Part shown: positions 38,056 through 48,872 of the stretch, one piece after another
Position numbering within the stretch: position 1 is the stretch's first letter
How the letters are laid out: each line of letters opens with the position of its first letter
Source of the DNA: Silvibacterium bohemicum
GTDB taxonomy: Bacteria; Acidobacteriota; Terriglobia; Terriglobales; Acidobacteriaceae
Assembly: GCF_001006305.1 (NCBI RefSeq)
Contig: NZ_LBHJ01000008.1
Coordinates: forward strand, 1 to 64,000
Reading direction: 5' to 3'
Length of the DNA: 64,000 bases
Notes under the pieces: model-generated
Databases searched by the model: none
Seen by the model: the letters and a program-made list of their open reading frames with translations, nothing else
What the model was told of the DNA's origin: nothing
Program-made: the position numbers and the translations under genes

Positions 38056-38967
38056 CTATGGCTGCTGCTGTTCTGGCGGCTGAGCCTGTTGTTGCTGCTG
38101 GCGCGACTGCATGTCCTGCAGGATCTGCTGCGGGGTTCTCACGCCGCCGTTAGGTTGGCCAGGGACGCCGGGTCCTGGTGACGAAGGCGCCGGTTGTGGA
38201 GGCGGCTGGTTGTCCTGATACTGCGTCGGGGCCGGCTCTTCGTCCTCGTCGTCCTGATTGGAGCGGACCGAATTTCGCATGCCGCCGGCGGCCGCGGAGC
38301 CGGCACTGGCGCCGCGTGGGCTCAGAGTCAACTGGCTCGGCGTCCCAGCCGTCGTCTTGCCGAACATCACGATGTTGTAGCCGGTGCCGTCGAGCAGCGC
38401 CGAGAGGATCTCGCGCGGATCGCCGGGGCCGTAGGTGCCAAAGATGCGCTGATCTTTATTCATGCCGTCGACGGTCATGCCGGCGGAGGTGGAAAGCTGA
38501 TTCAGAATGGCGCTCAGGCTGGAATTGTTGGCAGCGATGGTCAGCTTGCCTCCGGCCAGATCGACCTTGGCAGCCTCCGCGGGATGGTCGAGAACGGAAG
38601 CGGGCAGGCCCGATGAGGAGGCCGGCGCCATCGCGCTTGGTGTGGGAGCGGCTTGCGCCCCGGCGCCCTGTGGTGGTGGAACAGACTGGTTCTGCGGCGT
38701 ACCGGCTTGCTGGGCATTGGGCTGCTGATTCGGAAAGCCGAGATGGCCGTGTCCCTGAAAGGTTCCCGGCGGCTGCATCACCTGCCCCGAGGCGGTCGCG
38801 CCGAGCAAAAAGGTCAACGTCGAAGCAAGAAACAGGCGGCTGGGGGCATTCGTCCGCAGGCAGGCGTAATGCGCGATGGACGTTAGGGGAGCAGCTACGG
38901 ACGCGCCCTTGCCTTCGTCTCCGGACCGAAATTCTTCATCCAACCCGAGCTGCGGAATACGGTTCAT
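38056..38967 (-). CDS. STN-domain (secretin/TonB short N-terminal) protein
   Basis: 303 residues. A cytoplasmic N-terminus of about 42 residues precedes one hydrophobic segment (LFLASTLTFLLGATASGQ), then a Pro/Gln-rich linker, an STN-like domain (about 132-202: VDLAGGKLTIAANNSSLSAI...GYNIVMFG) and a second low-complexity Pro/Gln/Gly tail ending in poly-Gln. STN domains occur at the start of secretins and TonB transducers. Here the domain stands alone, so it may bind a secretin or another envelope complex. The unusually long pre-membrane N-terminus hints that the true start could be internal. Confidence 0.65.
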   Translation of the reverse strand: MNRIPQLGLDEEFRSGDEGKGASVAAPLTSIAHYACLRTNAPSRLFLASTLTFLLGATASGQVMQPPGTFQGHGHLGFPNQQPNAQQAGTPQNQSVPPPQGAGAQAAPTPSAMAPASSSGLPASVLDHPAEAAKVDLAGGKLTIAANNSSLSAILNQLSTSAGMTVDGMNKDQRIFGTYGPGDPREILSALLDGTGYNIVMFGKTTAGTPSQLTLSPRGASAGSAAAGGMRNSVRSNQDDEDEEPAPTQYQDNQPPPQPAPSSPGPGVPGQPNGGVRTPQQILQDMQSRQQQQQAQPPEQQQP

Positions 38968-39050
38968 GACTCTACCAGCTTCCGGGCATAAGCCTTTCTG
39001 CCCTCTCTGTACTAGACTAGCAGTGGTTTCGATTCGCTCACCAATTTTGC

Positions 39051-40187
39051 GTGCCGGTTTCTCAATCTATGCATCCAGTTAGCCGCGGTTTTTCCTTCAC
39101 CTCTCCTTATCGGCGCTTTGCGGAAATAGGACTCGCCGTCGCAGCAATCTTTTGTGCTGCCACCCAGGCTCACGCCGTCACCTGCACCACAGAAAGCCAG
39201 ATGACCAACGCCGAGCGTGCGGAGTACGTTCGCGCGCTGCGGGCCTTGGAAGCTCCCATGCAGGCCGGGAACACGGAAGCCGTCAAGGCTCTCACCATCG
39301 CCCCGGTCGCGGCCTCCTTCGAGGGGATCGCGCAAAGTATCCAAACCCTCTCGCCGCAGATCCAGGGCGCGGCCTTCACCGTGAACGTGATGTACCGGCT
39401 GGATTCCACCGACCTCAAAACCACGGAGGAGGAGACGCAGTTTTTCTGCTCCGTCGGAGGATCGTCGATGGTAGTGACGGTCACCATCCCCCAGCTTCCG
39501 CCCGGGGTCTATCTGCTGGCCTTGTCGCATGCCACCGGCGTCGAGCATCCGCAGCAGGTTTCGTTGATTCTGCAGAAAGAATTGCCGCCTGGCGCAGCGA
39601 CTGTAGGGGCAGGGGCCGTAAGTGCGACGGCTACAAGTGCGTCGGTTAAGACGCCGCCTGCCAGTCCGGAAACGCCGGCAAGCTGGAAGCTGGCCGGGTT
39701 CTTCGTCAAGCCCATGAGCCTGGGAGGCAAAGAAGGCACCTGGTATTGGTCGGAGGCGCGGCAGTATGCGCAGAAAAAGCAGCCATGGACCGCCTATTTC
39801 TACTATCAGACCGCGGCTTTTCTGCTCATCCCGGTAGATTTTCTCTCCAGCCCGAACCTGGAAAAGCTGCAGAAGGAGATGCAGGGTGTACGTCCCCCGG
39901 ATCTTCCCGGCGCCGAGCCGATGAAGCTGGCTGCGGGTGGAAAGACATTTGAGATTACGAATCTGCGTACCGAGGCATTCTCCGGCGAGCTGGACCTGGT
40001 CGTGAATTACAACTCGAAAGACACCTCGGACCCGGTCGCCACGCGTGCGGAGATCGTCGAGCTCATGAAAGCCCTGATCGCCGCGCACCCCGAGATTCGA
40101 CAGGCATTTCACGGCATCTGGGTCTATGCTCAAGCGCAGGGGCAACGTACCTTCGCGATCGAGCTTCCCATGGGACAGATTTCGTAG
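39051..40187 (+). CDS. Exported protein of unknown function, 378 residues
   Basis: The N-terminus holds a signal peptide (...AVAAIFCAATQAHA, to about residue 42). The mature protein has two parts. One (about 45-170) has Cys45 and Cys133, a possible disulfide. The other (about 205-375) is marked by LAGFFVKPMSLGGKEGTWYW and ends with AQGQRTFAIELPM. A Thr/Ala/Pro linker joins them. No catalytic motif is recognised. The start is GTG at 39051 or ATG at 39069; neither has a strong ribosome binding site. It is divergent from the STN-domain gene. The opposite-strand frame here is a shadow. Confidence 0.65.
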   Translation: MPVSQSMHPVSRGFSFTSPYRRFAEIGLAVAAIFCAATQAHAVTCTTESQMTNAERAEYVRALRALEAPMQAGNTEAVKALTIAPVAASFEGIAQSIQTLSPQIQGAAFTVNVMYRLDSTDLKTTEEETQFFCSVGGSSMVVTVTIPQLPPGVYLLALSHATGVEHPQQVSLILQKELPPGAATVGAGAVSATATSASVKTPPASPETPASWKLAGFFVKPMSLGGKEGTWYWSEARQYAQKKQPWTAYFYYQTAAFLLIPVDFLSSPNLEKLQKEMQGVRPPDLPGAEPMKLAAGGKTFEITNLRTEAFSGELDLVVNYNSKDTSDPVATRAEIVELMKALIAAHPEIRQAFHGIWVYAQAQGQRTFAIELPMGQIS

Positions 40188-40215
40188 TGGTCACTGCGAC
40201 AGAACGTACTTTGAA

Positions 40216-40245
40216 TTGACGGGGTATCCCTCATCCCGCTGTTAT
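40216..40245 (+). promoter_or_regulatory. Candidate sigma-70 promoter
   Basis: TTGACG (40216-40221), an 18-base spacer and TGTTAT (40240-40245). It lies 166 bp upstream of the nitroreductase ATG in a 223-bp gene-free gap. Confidence 0.4.
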
Positions 40246-40410
40246 TTTGCTTTTACGGCATCGACTCTCGCCCCCGGTCGAGTCATGCGATGGGCGTCGC
40301 ATCTTATCGTTGGTGTCTTTGGAAGCGGAAGTGTCGATAAGAGTGCGCGCTCGATCAACCTAGACAGCCAGAGATGAGTCAGGTTACAACCAGAAGGGAC
40401 CATCTGCCGC

Positions 40411-41067
40411 ATGGGGAATATGACGGAAAAGACACTCTCGCAGGCAATCGCGGGCCGGCGCGACACTCCGAGTTTTGACGGAACGCCTGTGCCGGAAGCC
40501 GACTTGAAGCGGATTCTGGACGCGGGTCTCCATGCGCCTTCAGGCTATAACCTGCAGCCGTGGCGCTTCGTCGTGGTGCGCAATGTGGAGCAGAGGCGCC
40601 GCCTGCGGGCTGCGGCCTACAACCAGGCAAAGGTGGAAGAGGCTCCGGTGGTGATTGTGGCCTGCGGAGACGCCGATGGATGGCGCAACGGAGATCTCGA
40701 GGAGATGCTGCGCATGGGTTGCGCCGGCGGCATGCCGGAAAATTACGCCGAGCGGGCACGGCAAAATATCCCCAATTACTTCTCTGAGCTGCCTGACATG
40801 GCGGCCTGGCTGAACAAGCAGGTGATGCTGGCCTTCACTACCATGATGTGGACGGCCGAGGTGATGGGCTACGACACCGCTCCAATGGAAGGCTTCGAAG
40901 AACAGAAGGTTCGCGAGGCGCTGAAGCTTCCCTTGAGTTATCAGGTAGTCGCGCTGCTGGCCATCGGACATCTCAGCGGTTCGGACAAATACTTCGGCGG
41001 ACGCTTCAGCATGGGACGAACGGTCTTCGAGGGGGAATACGGGAAGCCCATCCGCTTCAGCTCCTGA
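40411..41067 (+). CDS. Nitroreductase family protein
   Basis: 218 residues. FMN-binding and dimer features: AIAGRRDTPSFDG with the Arg pair near residues 16-17, HAPSGYNLQPWRFVVVR and a C-terminal GRFSMGR basic patch. These flavoenzymes reduce nitro groups, quinones or other substrates with NAD(P)H. Physiological substrate unknown. The start is ATG at 40411, with a second ATG at 40420 three codons later. Confidence 0.88.
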   Translation: MGNMTEKTLSQAIAGRRDTPSFDGTPVPEADLKRILDAGLHAPSGYNLQPWRFVVVRNVEQRRRLRAAAYNQAKVEEAPVVIVACGDADGWRNGDLEEMLRMGCAGGMPENYAERARQNIPNYFSELPDMAAWLNKQVMLAFTTMMWTAEVMGYDTAPMEGFEEQKVREALKLPLSYQVVALLAIGHLSGSDKYFGGRFSMGRTVFEGEYGKPIRFSS

Positions 41068-41231
41068 CCTTTCGATCCTTCTCTCTTGTCGTTTCCGCTG
41101 TATCCTCCTGTAGCCATCTCCTTCCGAGGTAGCAGCGCCACAAAATTCCTGCCGCCACGCAGTTTTTTGCAGCTCATCACAACGATTTTCGGACACAGAG
41201 AAGAAATTTCCTGAAGGTTAGTTCTATCGCT

Positions 41232-42796
41232 ATGAAAGAAAACAGCGTTGGCGCCTTTTCGCGCCCTCACGGCGACATCGCGCGATGGCATATTGTCCTT
41301 GCGTTCACGTCAGCGATTTATCTTTACCTGAATCTCTTCAGTTCGCTCCGGTTTCCGTTCCTGCTCAGCGGCGATCAGATTTATTTCTGGATGGGAGCCC
41401 AGCGGATCGTGGGCGGGCAGGCGATCTACCGTGATTTTTTTCAATGCACGCCTCCCGGCACCGATCTCGTCTACGCAGCCTGCTTCAAAGTCTTCGGAGA
41501 GACGATCTGGGTGACCAATGCAGTTGCTCTCGTCCTTGGGGTGCTCTCGGCCTGCCTGTGCTTTTCTCTCGCGCGGCAGCTCATGAAGAATGCGCCTGCG
41601 ATGCTGGCGACGGCCTTGTTCCTGGTCCTCATATACGGCAAATTTTTGAATGCTACACATCATTGGTTCGCCGTCCTCTTGATTTTCCTCGCAGTGCGCG
41701 TCAGCATGGAGCGATTGAGCATCGGAAGGATGGCATGGTCAGGCGCGCTTCTGGGGCTTGCCAGTTTTTTTAATCATGTCCACGCGGCAGCAGCTCTTTT
41801 CGCCTTTGTGATTTATCTCTTGTTGAGCGGCGTGCGGAAGCACGAAGAGCGCGTGCATATGGCGAAGTCTGCAGCGGCTCTCATCCTCACTTTCGGGGCT
41901 GTTGCGCTGTGTCTGTATGCCCACTATCTCGGCACCGTCGGTTTCGAGCGGTTATGGTTCTGCCTGGTGCAAGCCGTATCCCGATATGCCGCCGAAACTC
42001 CTTGGTCTTTTGGTCTCCCCGGGCGGTTAGGATGGCGACTCTCCCCGGATTGCTGCCGTATTTGGCTGTTTACATCCTTCTGCCATTGGTCTACGCGTTT
42101 GCCCTCTGGAAATGCTGGCGCCTGCGCAGCGACTTGCTCTTTCCCTGGAACCAGGCCACGCTCCTCAGTCTGACCGGACTCTTACTCCTCCTTGATGTGG
42201 CAGTCAGCGTCAACGTGCTGAGGCTCTTCGCGATCGCGATGCCTGGAATCGTGCTGGTGGTGTGGGCGGCCGGAAGGTTGCGCCTTCCTGCTAGAGCAAT
42301 GTTCCTCGCAGCCTCGGTCGCCGTGATTGTATTCGGCGCCTATCAGACGATCGAGAAGCACGCCGTGAACAGCTCGCGTGGCGAACTGGCTGGCGGGCAG
42401 TTTGCCGCCACTCGCGAAGTCTACGGGAAGTTGCAGCTGTTAGCGCAGCGTACACAGCCGGGAGAGTTCTTTCTTCAAGCCGGGTGGCCCGGCGGCTATC
42501 TCCCATTGAAGGTACAGAATCCGCTTTACCTGCCGACATTGTCTCGATGGGATCCGGGCTTCAACAAAGACATGAAGCCGGTCATCCGGCAGCTGGATGC
42601 GAGGCAGGTCCGCTATGTGTTGTGGACGCACCACCTGGATGAGCGATGCGATTTCACGGCTTGCAGGGACGATCTGTCGCCCGTTCGATCCTATTTAACA
42701 GCGTCTTTCCGGCCGGTGCAGGCATTCCCGGACGGAGACGTCCTTTGGCAGAGAGTAGAGGGCAGGGAACCCGCCGATGGCCGTCCGATGATGTGA
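41232..42796 (+). pseudogene. Frameshifted multi-span membrane protein (glycosyltransferase-like)
   Basis: Two frames together encode one protein of about 521 residues. Frame 1 (41232 to about 42020) has about eight hydrophobic segments, beginning DIARWHIVLAFTSAIYLYL, with GDQIYFWMGAQRIVGGQAIYRDFFQCTPPG in its first loop. Frame 2 (about 42024-42796) continues with more helices (LLPYLAVYILLPLVYAFALW) and a soluble tail. Adding one G to the GGG at 42021-42023 restores a continuous reading through FGLPGAVRMATLPG. Topology and the acidic first loop resemble GT39/PMT-like or ArnT-like glycosyltransferases. The cause may be a true one-base deletion, a sequencing error after CCCCGGG, or recoding. 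Confidence 0.7.
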
Positions 42797-42827
42797 GGTC
42801 GCGATGCAGACTTACATCGGTCTGCTG

Positions 42828-44441
42828 TCAGACGGCCGTTTCCACTCTTCTGACTTCGGCGGCGATCGCACGCAGCTCGGGCAGCACATCTCCCAAAGCC
42901 ACTGCCCCAGCGCCACGGCTTCCCAACGCGAAATAGAGATCGCGATAGTGCCTGAAGAGCCGGTCGTAGATCGCGACCGCTTCGGGCTGCGGTTTGTAGG
43001 TCGTGTAGTCGAGACACATCGCCGCCTGGGCGTCTTCAATCGTCTGGAATGCCCCAGCCGCCAAAAGCGCAAAGATACCCGAGCCCAGGCTGGTGGGAAT
43101 CCCTGCTGGCACCAGCACCGGCTTGTTGAGCACGTTAGCGTACACCTGATTCAGGACTTTATTGTTCTGCGGGATGCCGCCGGCGTTGATGACCCGGTCG
43201 ACGGGCACCTCATGCCCCGCCATCCGTTCAAGGATGATGCGGGTGTGAAACGCCGTGCCTTCGATGGCCGAGAAAAGCTCGTCCTGCGCGGTGTGGATGA
43301 GATTCCATCCCAGCGTCACGCCGCCCAGCTCGGAGTTGACCAGCACGGTGCGGTCACCGTTGTCCCAGCTGAGACGCAGCAGCCCGGTCTGTCCGGCGCG
43401 ATAGGCTTCGAGTCCCTGAGACAGGTCTGCGACCCGTGTTCCGGCACGCCGCGCAATGGCCTCGAAGATATCTCCAGTGGCCGAGAGCCCGGCTTCGACG
43501 CCAGTGTAGTGGGGATGCACGCTGCCGGGCACGATGCCGCAGACGCCGGGCACCAGCGTGGTCTTCTTTTCCATGGCGATGATGCAGGTCGATGTGCCGA
43601 CCACGTTCACTACGTCGCCCTCGCGGCAGCCTGCGCCGATGGCGTCCCAGTGTGCGTCGAAGGCTCCGACCGGAATGGGAATGCCTGCTTTCAGTCCCAT
43701 GGCCTCCGCCCACTTCGGCGCGAGATGGCCGGCAATCTTGTCCGAGGTGAGGTATTCGCCATCGAAGCGCGCGCGGATGCCGTCGAAGAGGGGATCGAGT
43801 GCGGAGAAAAACTCCTGCGGCGGAAGCCCGCCCCACTTCGGGTTCCACAGCCATTTGTGGCCCATGGCGCAGACGCTTCGCTTGACCTGGGTCGCGTCGG
43901 TAATGCCCGCCAGTGTGGCGGCCACCATGTCGCAATGCTCGAATGCGGTAAAGAAATGCTGGCGTTTCTGGGCATTATGGCGCAGCCAGTGCAGCAGCTT
44001 GGCGAATCCCCACTCGTGCGAATAGACGCCGCCGCACCACTGGATGGCTTCGAGCTTCTGCGCGTGGGCCAGCGCGGTAATCTGCTGCGCTTCCTTCTTG
44101 GCGCGGTGATCGCACCACAGGTAGTAGTCGTCGAGGGGCTCGAGCTGCGCGTTCACCGGCACCACGCTGGAGCCGGTGGTGTCGAGCGCGATGGCCTCCA
44201 CCTGCGCTCCGTCGATACCAGCGCTGTCGAGGGCCTTTCGCGTGGCGCGCACCAGCGCGTTCATCTGATCGGTGTGGGACTGAGTGGCGTAGTCGGGGTC
44301 TTCACGCTTGCGCTTGAGAGGATATTCCGCGCTGGCGGTGCTCAGGCGGCCGCAGTTCACGGTGCCCGCTCCGTGGCCGCTATCCAGCAGGGTTACGCGA
44401 ACGCTCAAGGTTCCAAAATCGACTCCGGCTACGACTGCCAC
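42828..44441 (-). CDS. araB: Ribulokinase
   Basis: Phosphorylates L-ribulose in L-arabinose catabolism. FGGY-kinase fold, 537 residues: N-terminal phosphate loop VDFGTLSVRV, ALDTTGSSVVPV with the ribulokinase-type DYYLWCDHRA, and the C-terminal NAGGIPQNNKVLNQVYANVL (ATP and interface region). The start is GTG at 44441 with AAGGAG 5 bases upstream. It is the last gene of the leftward ara set but is separated from araA by two hairpins with T runs and an AAAACGTTTT operator-like site. It may therefore have its own promoter. Confidence 0.93.
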   Translation of the reverse strand: MAVVAGVDFGTLSVRVTLLDSGHGAGTVNCGRLSTASAEYPLKRKREDPDYATQSHTDQMNALVRATRKALDSAGIDGAQVEAIALDTTGSSVVPVNAQLEPLDDYYLWCDHRAKKEAQQITALAHAQKLEAIQWCGGVYSHEWGFAKLLHWLRHNAQKRQHFFTAFEHCDMVAATLAGITDATQVKRSVCAMGHKWLWNPKWGGLPPQEFFSALDPLFDGIRARFDGEYLTSDKIAGHLAPKWAEAMGLKAGIPIPVGAFDAHWDAIGAGCREGDVVNVVGTSTCIIAMEKKTTLVPGVCGIVPGSVHPHYTGVEAGLSATGDIFEAIARRAGTRVADLSQGLEAYRAGQTGLLRLSWDNGDRTVLVNSELGGVTLGWNLIHTAQDELFSAIEGTAFHTRIILERMAGHEVPVDRVINAGGIPQNNKVLNQVYANVLNKPVLVPAGIPTSLGSGIFALLAAGAFQTIEDAQAAMCLDYTTYKPQPEAVAIYDRLFRHYRDLYFALGSRGAGAVALGDVLPELRAIAAEVRRVETAV

Positions 44442-44466
44442 ACAGGCTCCTTCAACGAAAATCGGT

Positions 44467-44499
44467 TAAAAAAATCAGGCCGGAACGAGTAGTCCGGCT
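44467..44499 (-). terminator. Second terminator-like hairpin between araA and araB
   Basis: On the - strand, GCCGGA and TCCGGC pair across a short loop, followed by CTGA and seven T (complement of 44468-44474). Confidence 0.55.
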
Positions 44500-44505
44500 T
44501 TCGAG

Positions 44506-44515
44506 AAAACGTTTT
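44506..44515. promoter_or_regulatory. LacI-type operator candidate upstream of araB
   Basis: Perfect palindrome AAAACGTTTT with a central CG, 65 bp upstream of the araB GTG. Similar to the two sites between araD and the LacI-family gene. Confidence 0.5.
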
Positions 44516-44530
44516 ATCATTCTAGCCGGA

Positions 44531-44565
44531 AAAAGGCTACCGTGGAATCAACACGGCAGCCTTTT
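44531..44565 (-). terminator. Terminator after araA
   Basis: AAAAGGCT-a-CCGTG pairs with CACGG-c-AGCCTTTT (one mismatch, 7-base loop). Read leftward it ends in a T run. It lies 43 bp past the araA stop. Confidence 0.75.
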
Positions 44566-44607
44566 CTCTTCGAACAACAAACTTTCCCGCTGCTTGAAAC
44601 AGTGGGA

Positions 44608-46029
<1,422 letters not shown>

Positions 46030-46075
46030 ATGCCCCTAATCTCTTTCAATTGCTTAAAAATATCGATGGAACTGC

Positions 46076-46288
46076 CTAGCGCAGTTTCCGCGGCCAAAAA
46101 CGAATGGTGTAAGAAAGTCCGGCAACAAACATCAGCCCACCCCACCAGATGGGAGCATGCAGCGAATTCAGCACCGGAGGGTGAACGAGAGGATGGCTGA
46201 GCTCCCATATCCCCTCGGCGGTAATGACGACTCCGTAGATGAAGAACAGAACTCCTGCAAAGAACCAAATTGAAAGTGCTTCACGCAT
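46076..46288 (-). CDS. 70-residue two-helix membrane protein in the ara operon
   Basis: The ATG at 46288 has AGGGGAG 9 bases upstream. Two hydrophobic helices (about 5-25 and 45-62) flank a His/Pro-rich loop (ELSHPLVHPPVLNSLHAP), with a basic C-terminus (RFWPRKLR). It begins 14 bp after the symporter stop and precedes the isomerase, so it is co-translated with the transporter. Small two-helix proteins next to sodium:solute symporters may be accessory subunits; that role is inference. The longer frame from 46357 overlaps the symporter and has no site. Confidence 0.75.
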   Translation of the reverse strand: MREALSIWFFAGVLFFIYGVVITAEGIWELSHPLVHPPVLNSLHAPIWWGGLMFVAGLSYTIRFWPRKLR

Positions 46289-46302
46289 CGGCCTGCTCCC
46301 CT

Positions 46303-48030
46303 CTACCAGAAGATGATGTTGAGAATAATGAAGAGGACGGCGATGGCGCCCGCCCATACGATCGGTTTCTGATACCAGTGCTCGTCATGTTCTTGAGGGA
46401 TTGGCGATGCTCCGTAAACCAGGCCCTCCAGCTCCGCCACCGGCCGCGCCGGAGTCATATAGCTGACCACCACGGTTACGATGACGCACACCAGCCACGA
46501 CCACAGCGCGCGATACATATCCAGAGCCAGGGCCCTGGCGTCTGGCGAGAGCGCTACATAACGCACCGCCGAAGGATCGTTGTGCACCCACGCCCACAGC
46601 CCGACTGCGGTAGCGGTGCCGGCGAGGAGGCCCCAGAACCCTCCCGCCTTAGTGGCGCGCTTCCAGAGCATGCCCAGGATCACCGTCCCAAAGAGCGGCG
46701 CGATGAAGAAGCTGAACAGGCTTTGCACGTAGTCCATGATGCTGGCTGCGTGCTGCACGAGATAAGCCGTGCCCACCGAGATGAGCACACCGACGAAGGT
46801 GCACCAGCGGCCCATCGAAACATAGTGGCGGTCGCTGGCCTTCTTGTTCAGGAATGCGCCGTAGATGTCATAGGTCCACACTGTCGAAAAGGCGCTGACA
46901 TTGCCGGCCATGCCCGACATGAATCCAGCGATCAGGGCGGTTACGCCCAGGCCGAGCAGGCCGGGACCGCAGTAGCGCACCAGCATCAGCGGCAGCACTT
47001 CGTTGTAGCTGTGCTGACCGGTGGCCACGGCTTGCGATTCGCCGACGAGATGGAAGGGAAGCACCGACAGTGCGATCAGGCCGGGCAGGATGACGATGAA
47101 GGGCACGGCCATCTTGAAGCCCGCGCCGATGATGGGAGCCATGCGCGCGGCGCGCAGGTTATGCGCGGAGAGCACGCGCTGGACGACCAGGAAGTCGGTG
47201 GTCCAGTAACCGAAGCTGATCACCAGCCCCAGGCCGAAGACGATGCCCGACCAGTGCACGCCCATGGGATTGTCGCTGAAGTGGCCCAGGCCGCTCCACA
47301 TGTGAACGTACTGCGTGTTGCCAACGTTGGTGAGGATCTGCGCTTTGAGCTTGGTCCAGCCGCCGGCCTCGATGAGCCCCAGGATCGGCACCAGCAGCGC
47401 TCCCAGCCAGATGAGGATGAACTGCAGCACCTCGTTGTAGATGGCCGAGCGCAGTCCGCCCAGCGCGACATAGAGCGCCACGGTGATGGACGAGACCCAG
47501 ATGCTGAAGTTCAGATTCCAGCCCAGGACAACCTTCATCACCAGCGCCATCGAATACATGTTGATGCCGCTCATCAGCACCGTCATGAAGGCGAAGCTGA
47601 CGGCGGAAAGAGCGCGCGCGCCATTGCCGTAACGCAGGTAGAGATAGCCGGGAACGGAATTGACCTTCGAGATGTAATAAAACGGCATCATGATGATGCC
47701 GAGAAACAGCATCGCCGGAATCGCGCCGATCCAGTACCAGTGTGTGGCCAGGATGCCGTACTGATAAGCCGAGCCAGCCCAGCCCATCAGCTCCAGCGAT
47801 CCGAGGTTTGCCGAGACGAAGCTCAGGCCCGCGATCCAGGCGGTCATCTCGCGGCCGGCCATGAAGAACTCTTCGCTGGTGTTGGCCGACCCTTTCAAGT
47901 AAAAGCCGATGAAGAGGACGATGCCGAAGTAGATGGCAATGACGGCGATGTCGACCGCGTTGAGGTGGGCGAGCTGCTTGGTGACGGGCCCCTCGAAGAG
48001 GGCCAGCATGAGACCGGGTAGAAGGTGCAT
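46303..48030 (-). CDS. Sodium:solute symporter (SSS/SGLT family), probable L-arabinose uptake
   Basis: 575 residues, about 14 membrane helices. SSS features: FFMAGREMTAWIAGLSFVSANLGS, then YYISKVNSVPGYLYLRYG, and the GYWTTDFLVVQR segment typical of SglT-type sugar symporters. It imports sugar with Na+ across the inner membrane. Position between araD and araA makes L-arabinose the likely substrate. AAGGA lies 10 bases before the ATG. Adjacent to a 70-residue membrane protein that may be its partner. Confidence 0.88.
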   Translation of the reverse strand: MHLLPGLMLALFEGPVTKQLAHLNAVDIAVIAIYFGIVLFIGFYLKGSANTSEEFFMAGREMTAWIAGLSFVSANLGSLELMGWAGSAYQYGILATHWYWIGAIPAMLFLGIIMMPFYYISKVNSVPGYLYLRYGNGARALSAVSFAFMTVLMSGINMYSMALVMKVVLGWNLNFSIWVSSITVALYVALGGLRSAIYNEVLQFILIWLGALLVPILGLIEAGGWTKLKAQILTNVGNTQYVHMWSGLGHFSDNPMGVHWSGIVFGLGLVISFGYWTTDFLVVQRVLSAHNLRAARMAPIIGAGFKMAVPFIVILPGLIALSVLPFHLVGESQAVATGQHSYNEVLPLMLVRYCGPGLLGLGVTALIAGFMSGMAGNVSAFSTVWTYDIYGAFLNKKASDRHYVSMGRWCTFVGVLISVGTAYLVQHAASIMDYVQSLFSFFIAPLFGTVILGMLWKRATKAGGFWGLLAGTATAVGLWAWVHNDPSAVRYVALSPDARALALDMYRALWSWLVCVIVTVVVSYMTPARPVAELEGLVYGASPIPQEHDEHWYQKPIVWAGAIAVLFIILNIIFW

Positions 48031-48113
48031 CTATTTACGTTCCTTAGGTTGTGACAAAATGCAAAGCCATAAAGCCGGAAAATATGTGTAACTTCTTACC
48101 CTGCGTGAAACGT

Positions 48114-48806
48114 CTAGCGAGCCTGTCCGTAGGTGGCATCGGCCCCATGCTTGCGGAAATAGTGACGGTCGAGCAGCGCCTGCGAAACTCCGCCGCAGGC
48201 AGCGTTGAGGGTGACGGTGAAATAGGCCATGCGGGCGATCGATTCGAGCACCACGGCGTTGTAGGCGGCCTCGCCGGGCGTCTTCCCCCAGGCGAATGGC
48301 GCGTGTCCCCGCACCAGGACGCCGGGCACTGCGGCTGGATCGAGGTTTTGGAAGCGCCGGATGATCGCCACGCCGGTGTTCAAGACGTAGTCGCTGCCGA
48401 TCTCTTCGTCGGTCAGCTCCTCGGTCACCGGGACCGGGCCGTAGAAGTAGTCGGCATGGGTGGTGCCGAAGGGTGGAATCTCGCGGCCGGATTGCGCCCA
48501 TGAAGTCGCATATTCCGAGTGGGTGTGAACAACGCCGCCGATGGCAGGGAATTCGCGGTAGAGAAGCAGATGCGTTCCCAGATCAGAGGAGGGACGGAGG
48601 GTGCCCTCGACGATTTTGCCGTTGAGATCGGTGACCACCATGTCGCTGGGCTTCATGGTTTCGTAGGGCACGCCGCTGGGCTTGATGACCACCAGCCCGG
48701 CCGCGCGGTCAATGCCGCTGGCGTTGCCGAAGGTGTAGAGGACGAGGCCGCGGCGCACGATCTCCAGATTGGCTTCGAGCACCTCGCTGCGCAGTTGGTC
48801 TAACAT
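48114..48806 (-). CDS. araD: L-ribulose-5-phosphate 4-epimerase
   Basis: Converts L-ribulose-5-P to D-xylulose-5-P. 230 residues, essentially the length of E. coli AraD. Class II aldolase fold: LYTFGNASGIDR with GNASG, KPSGVPYETM, the zinc His pair in VVHTHSEYATSW, and the third zinc His in VRGHAPFAWG. The ATG at 48806 is chosen because homology starts at MLDQLRSEVLEANLEI and GGAGGAG lies upstream. It is the first gene of the leftward ara operon, facing the LacI-family regulator with two operator candidates between. Confidence 0.93.
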   Translation of the reverse strand: MLDQLRSEVLEANLEIVRRGLVLYTFGNASGIDRAAGLVVIKPSGVPYETMKPSDMVVTDLNGKIVEGTLRPSSDLGTHLLLYREFPAIGGVVHTHSEYATSWAQSGREIPPFGTTHADYFYGPVPVTEELTDEEIGSDYVLNTGVAIIRRFQNLDPAAVPGVLVRGHAPFAWGKTPGEAAYNAVVLESIARMAYFTVTLNAACGGVSQALLDRHYFRKHGADATYGQAR

Positions 48807-48844
48807 CGAGCCGAAAACTCCTCCCCGAGCATAATGCCAGTTAC

Positions 48845-48856
48845 TAAAGCGTTTTA
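48845..48856. promoter_or_regulatory. LacI-type operator candidate O1 (TAAAGCGTTTTA)
   Basis: TAAA-GCGT-TTTA palindrome with a central CG, near a CATTAT -10-like hexamer of the araD promoter on the - strand. Confidence 0.5.
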
Positions 48857-48872
48857 CCACCTAATCTTTGGC

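Noticed and set aside
39012-40145. 377-residue open frame on the - strand
   Set aside because: Overlaps the exported protein at 39051-40187, which has a signal peptide and normal composition; the - strand frame is Arg/Gly-rich without features.
42804-44492. 562-residue open frame on the + strand
   Set aside because: It is the antisense shadow of araB. Its composition is Arg/His/Gly-rich with no domain, while the - strand gives an intact kinase.
46270-48021. 583-residue open frame on the + strand
   Set aside because: Antisense shadow of the symporter; extreme His/Asp/Arg content and no recognisable protein features.
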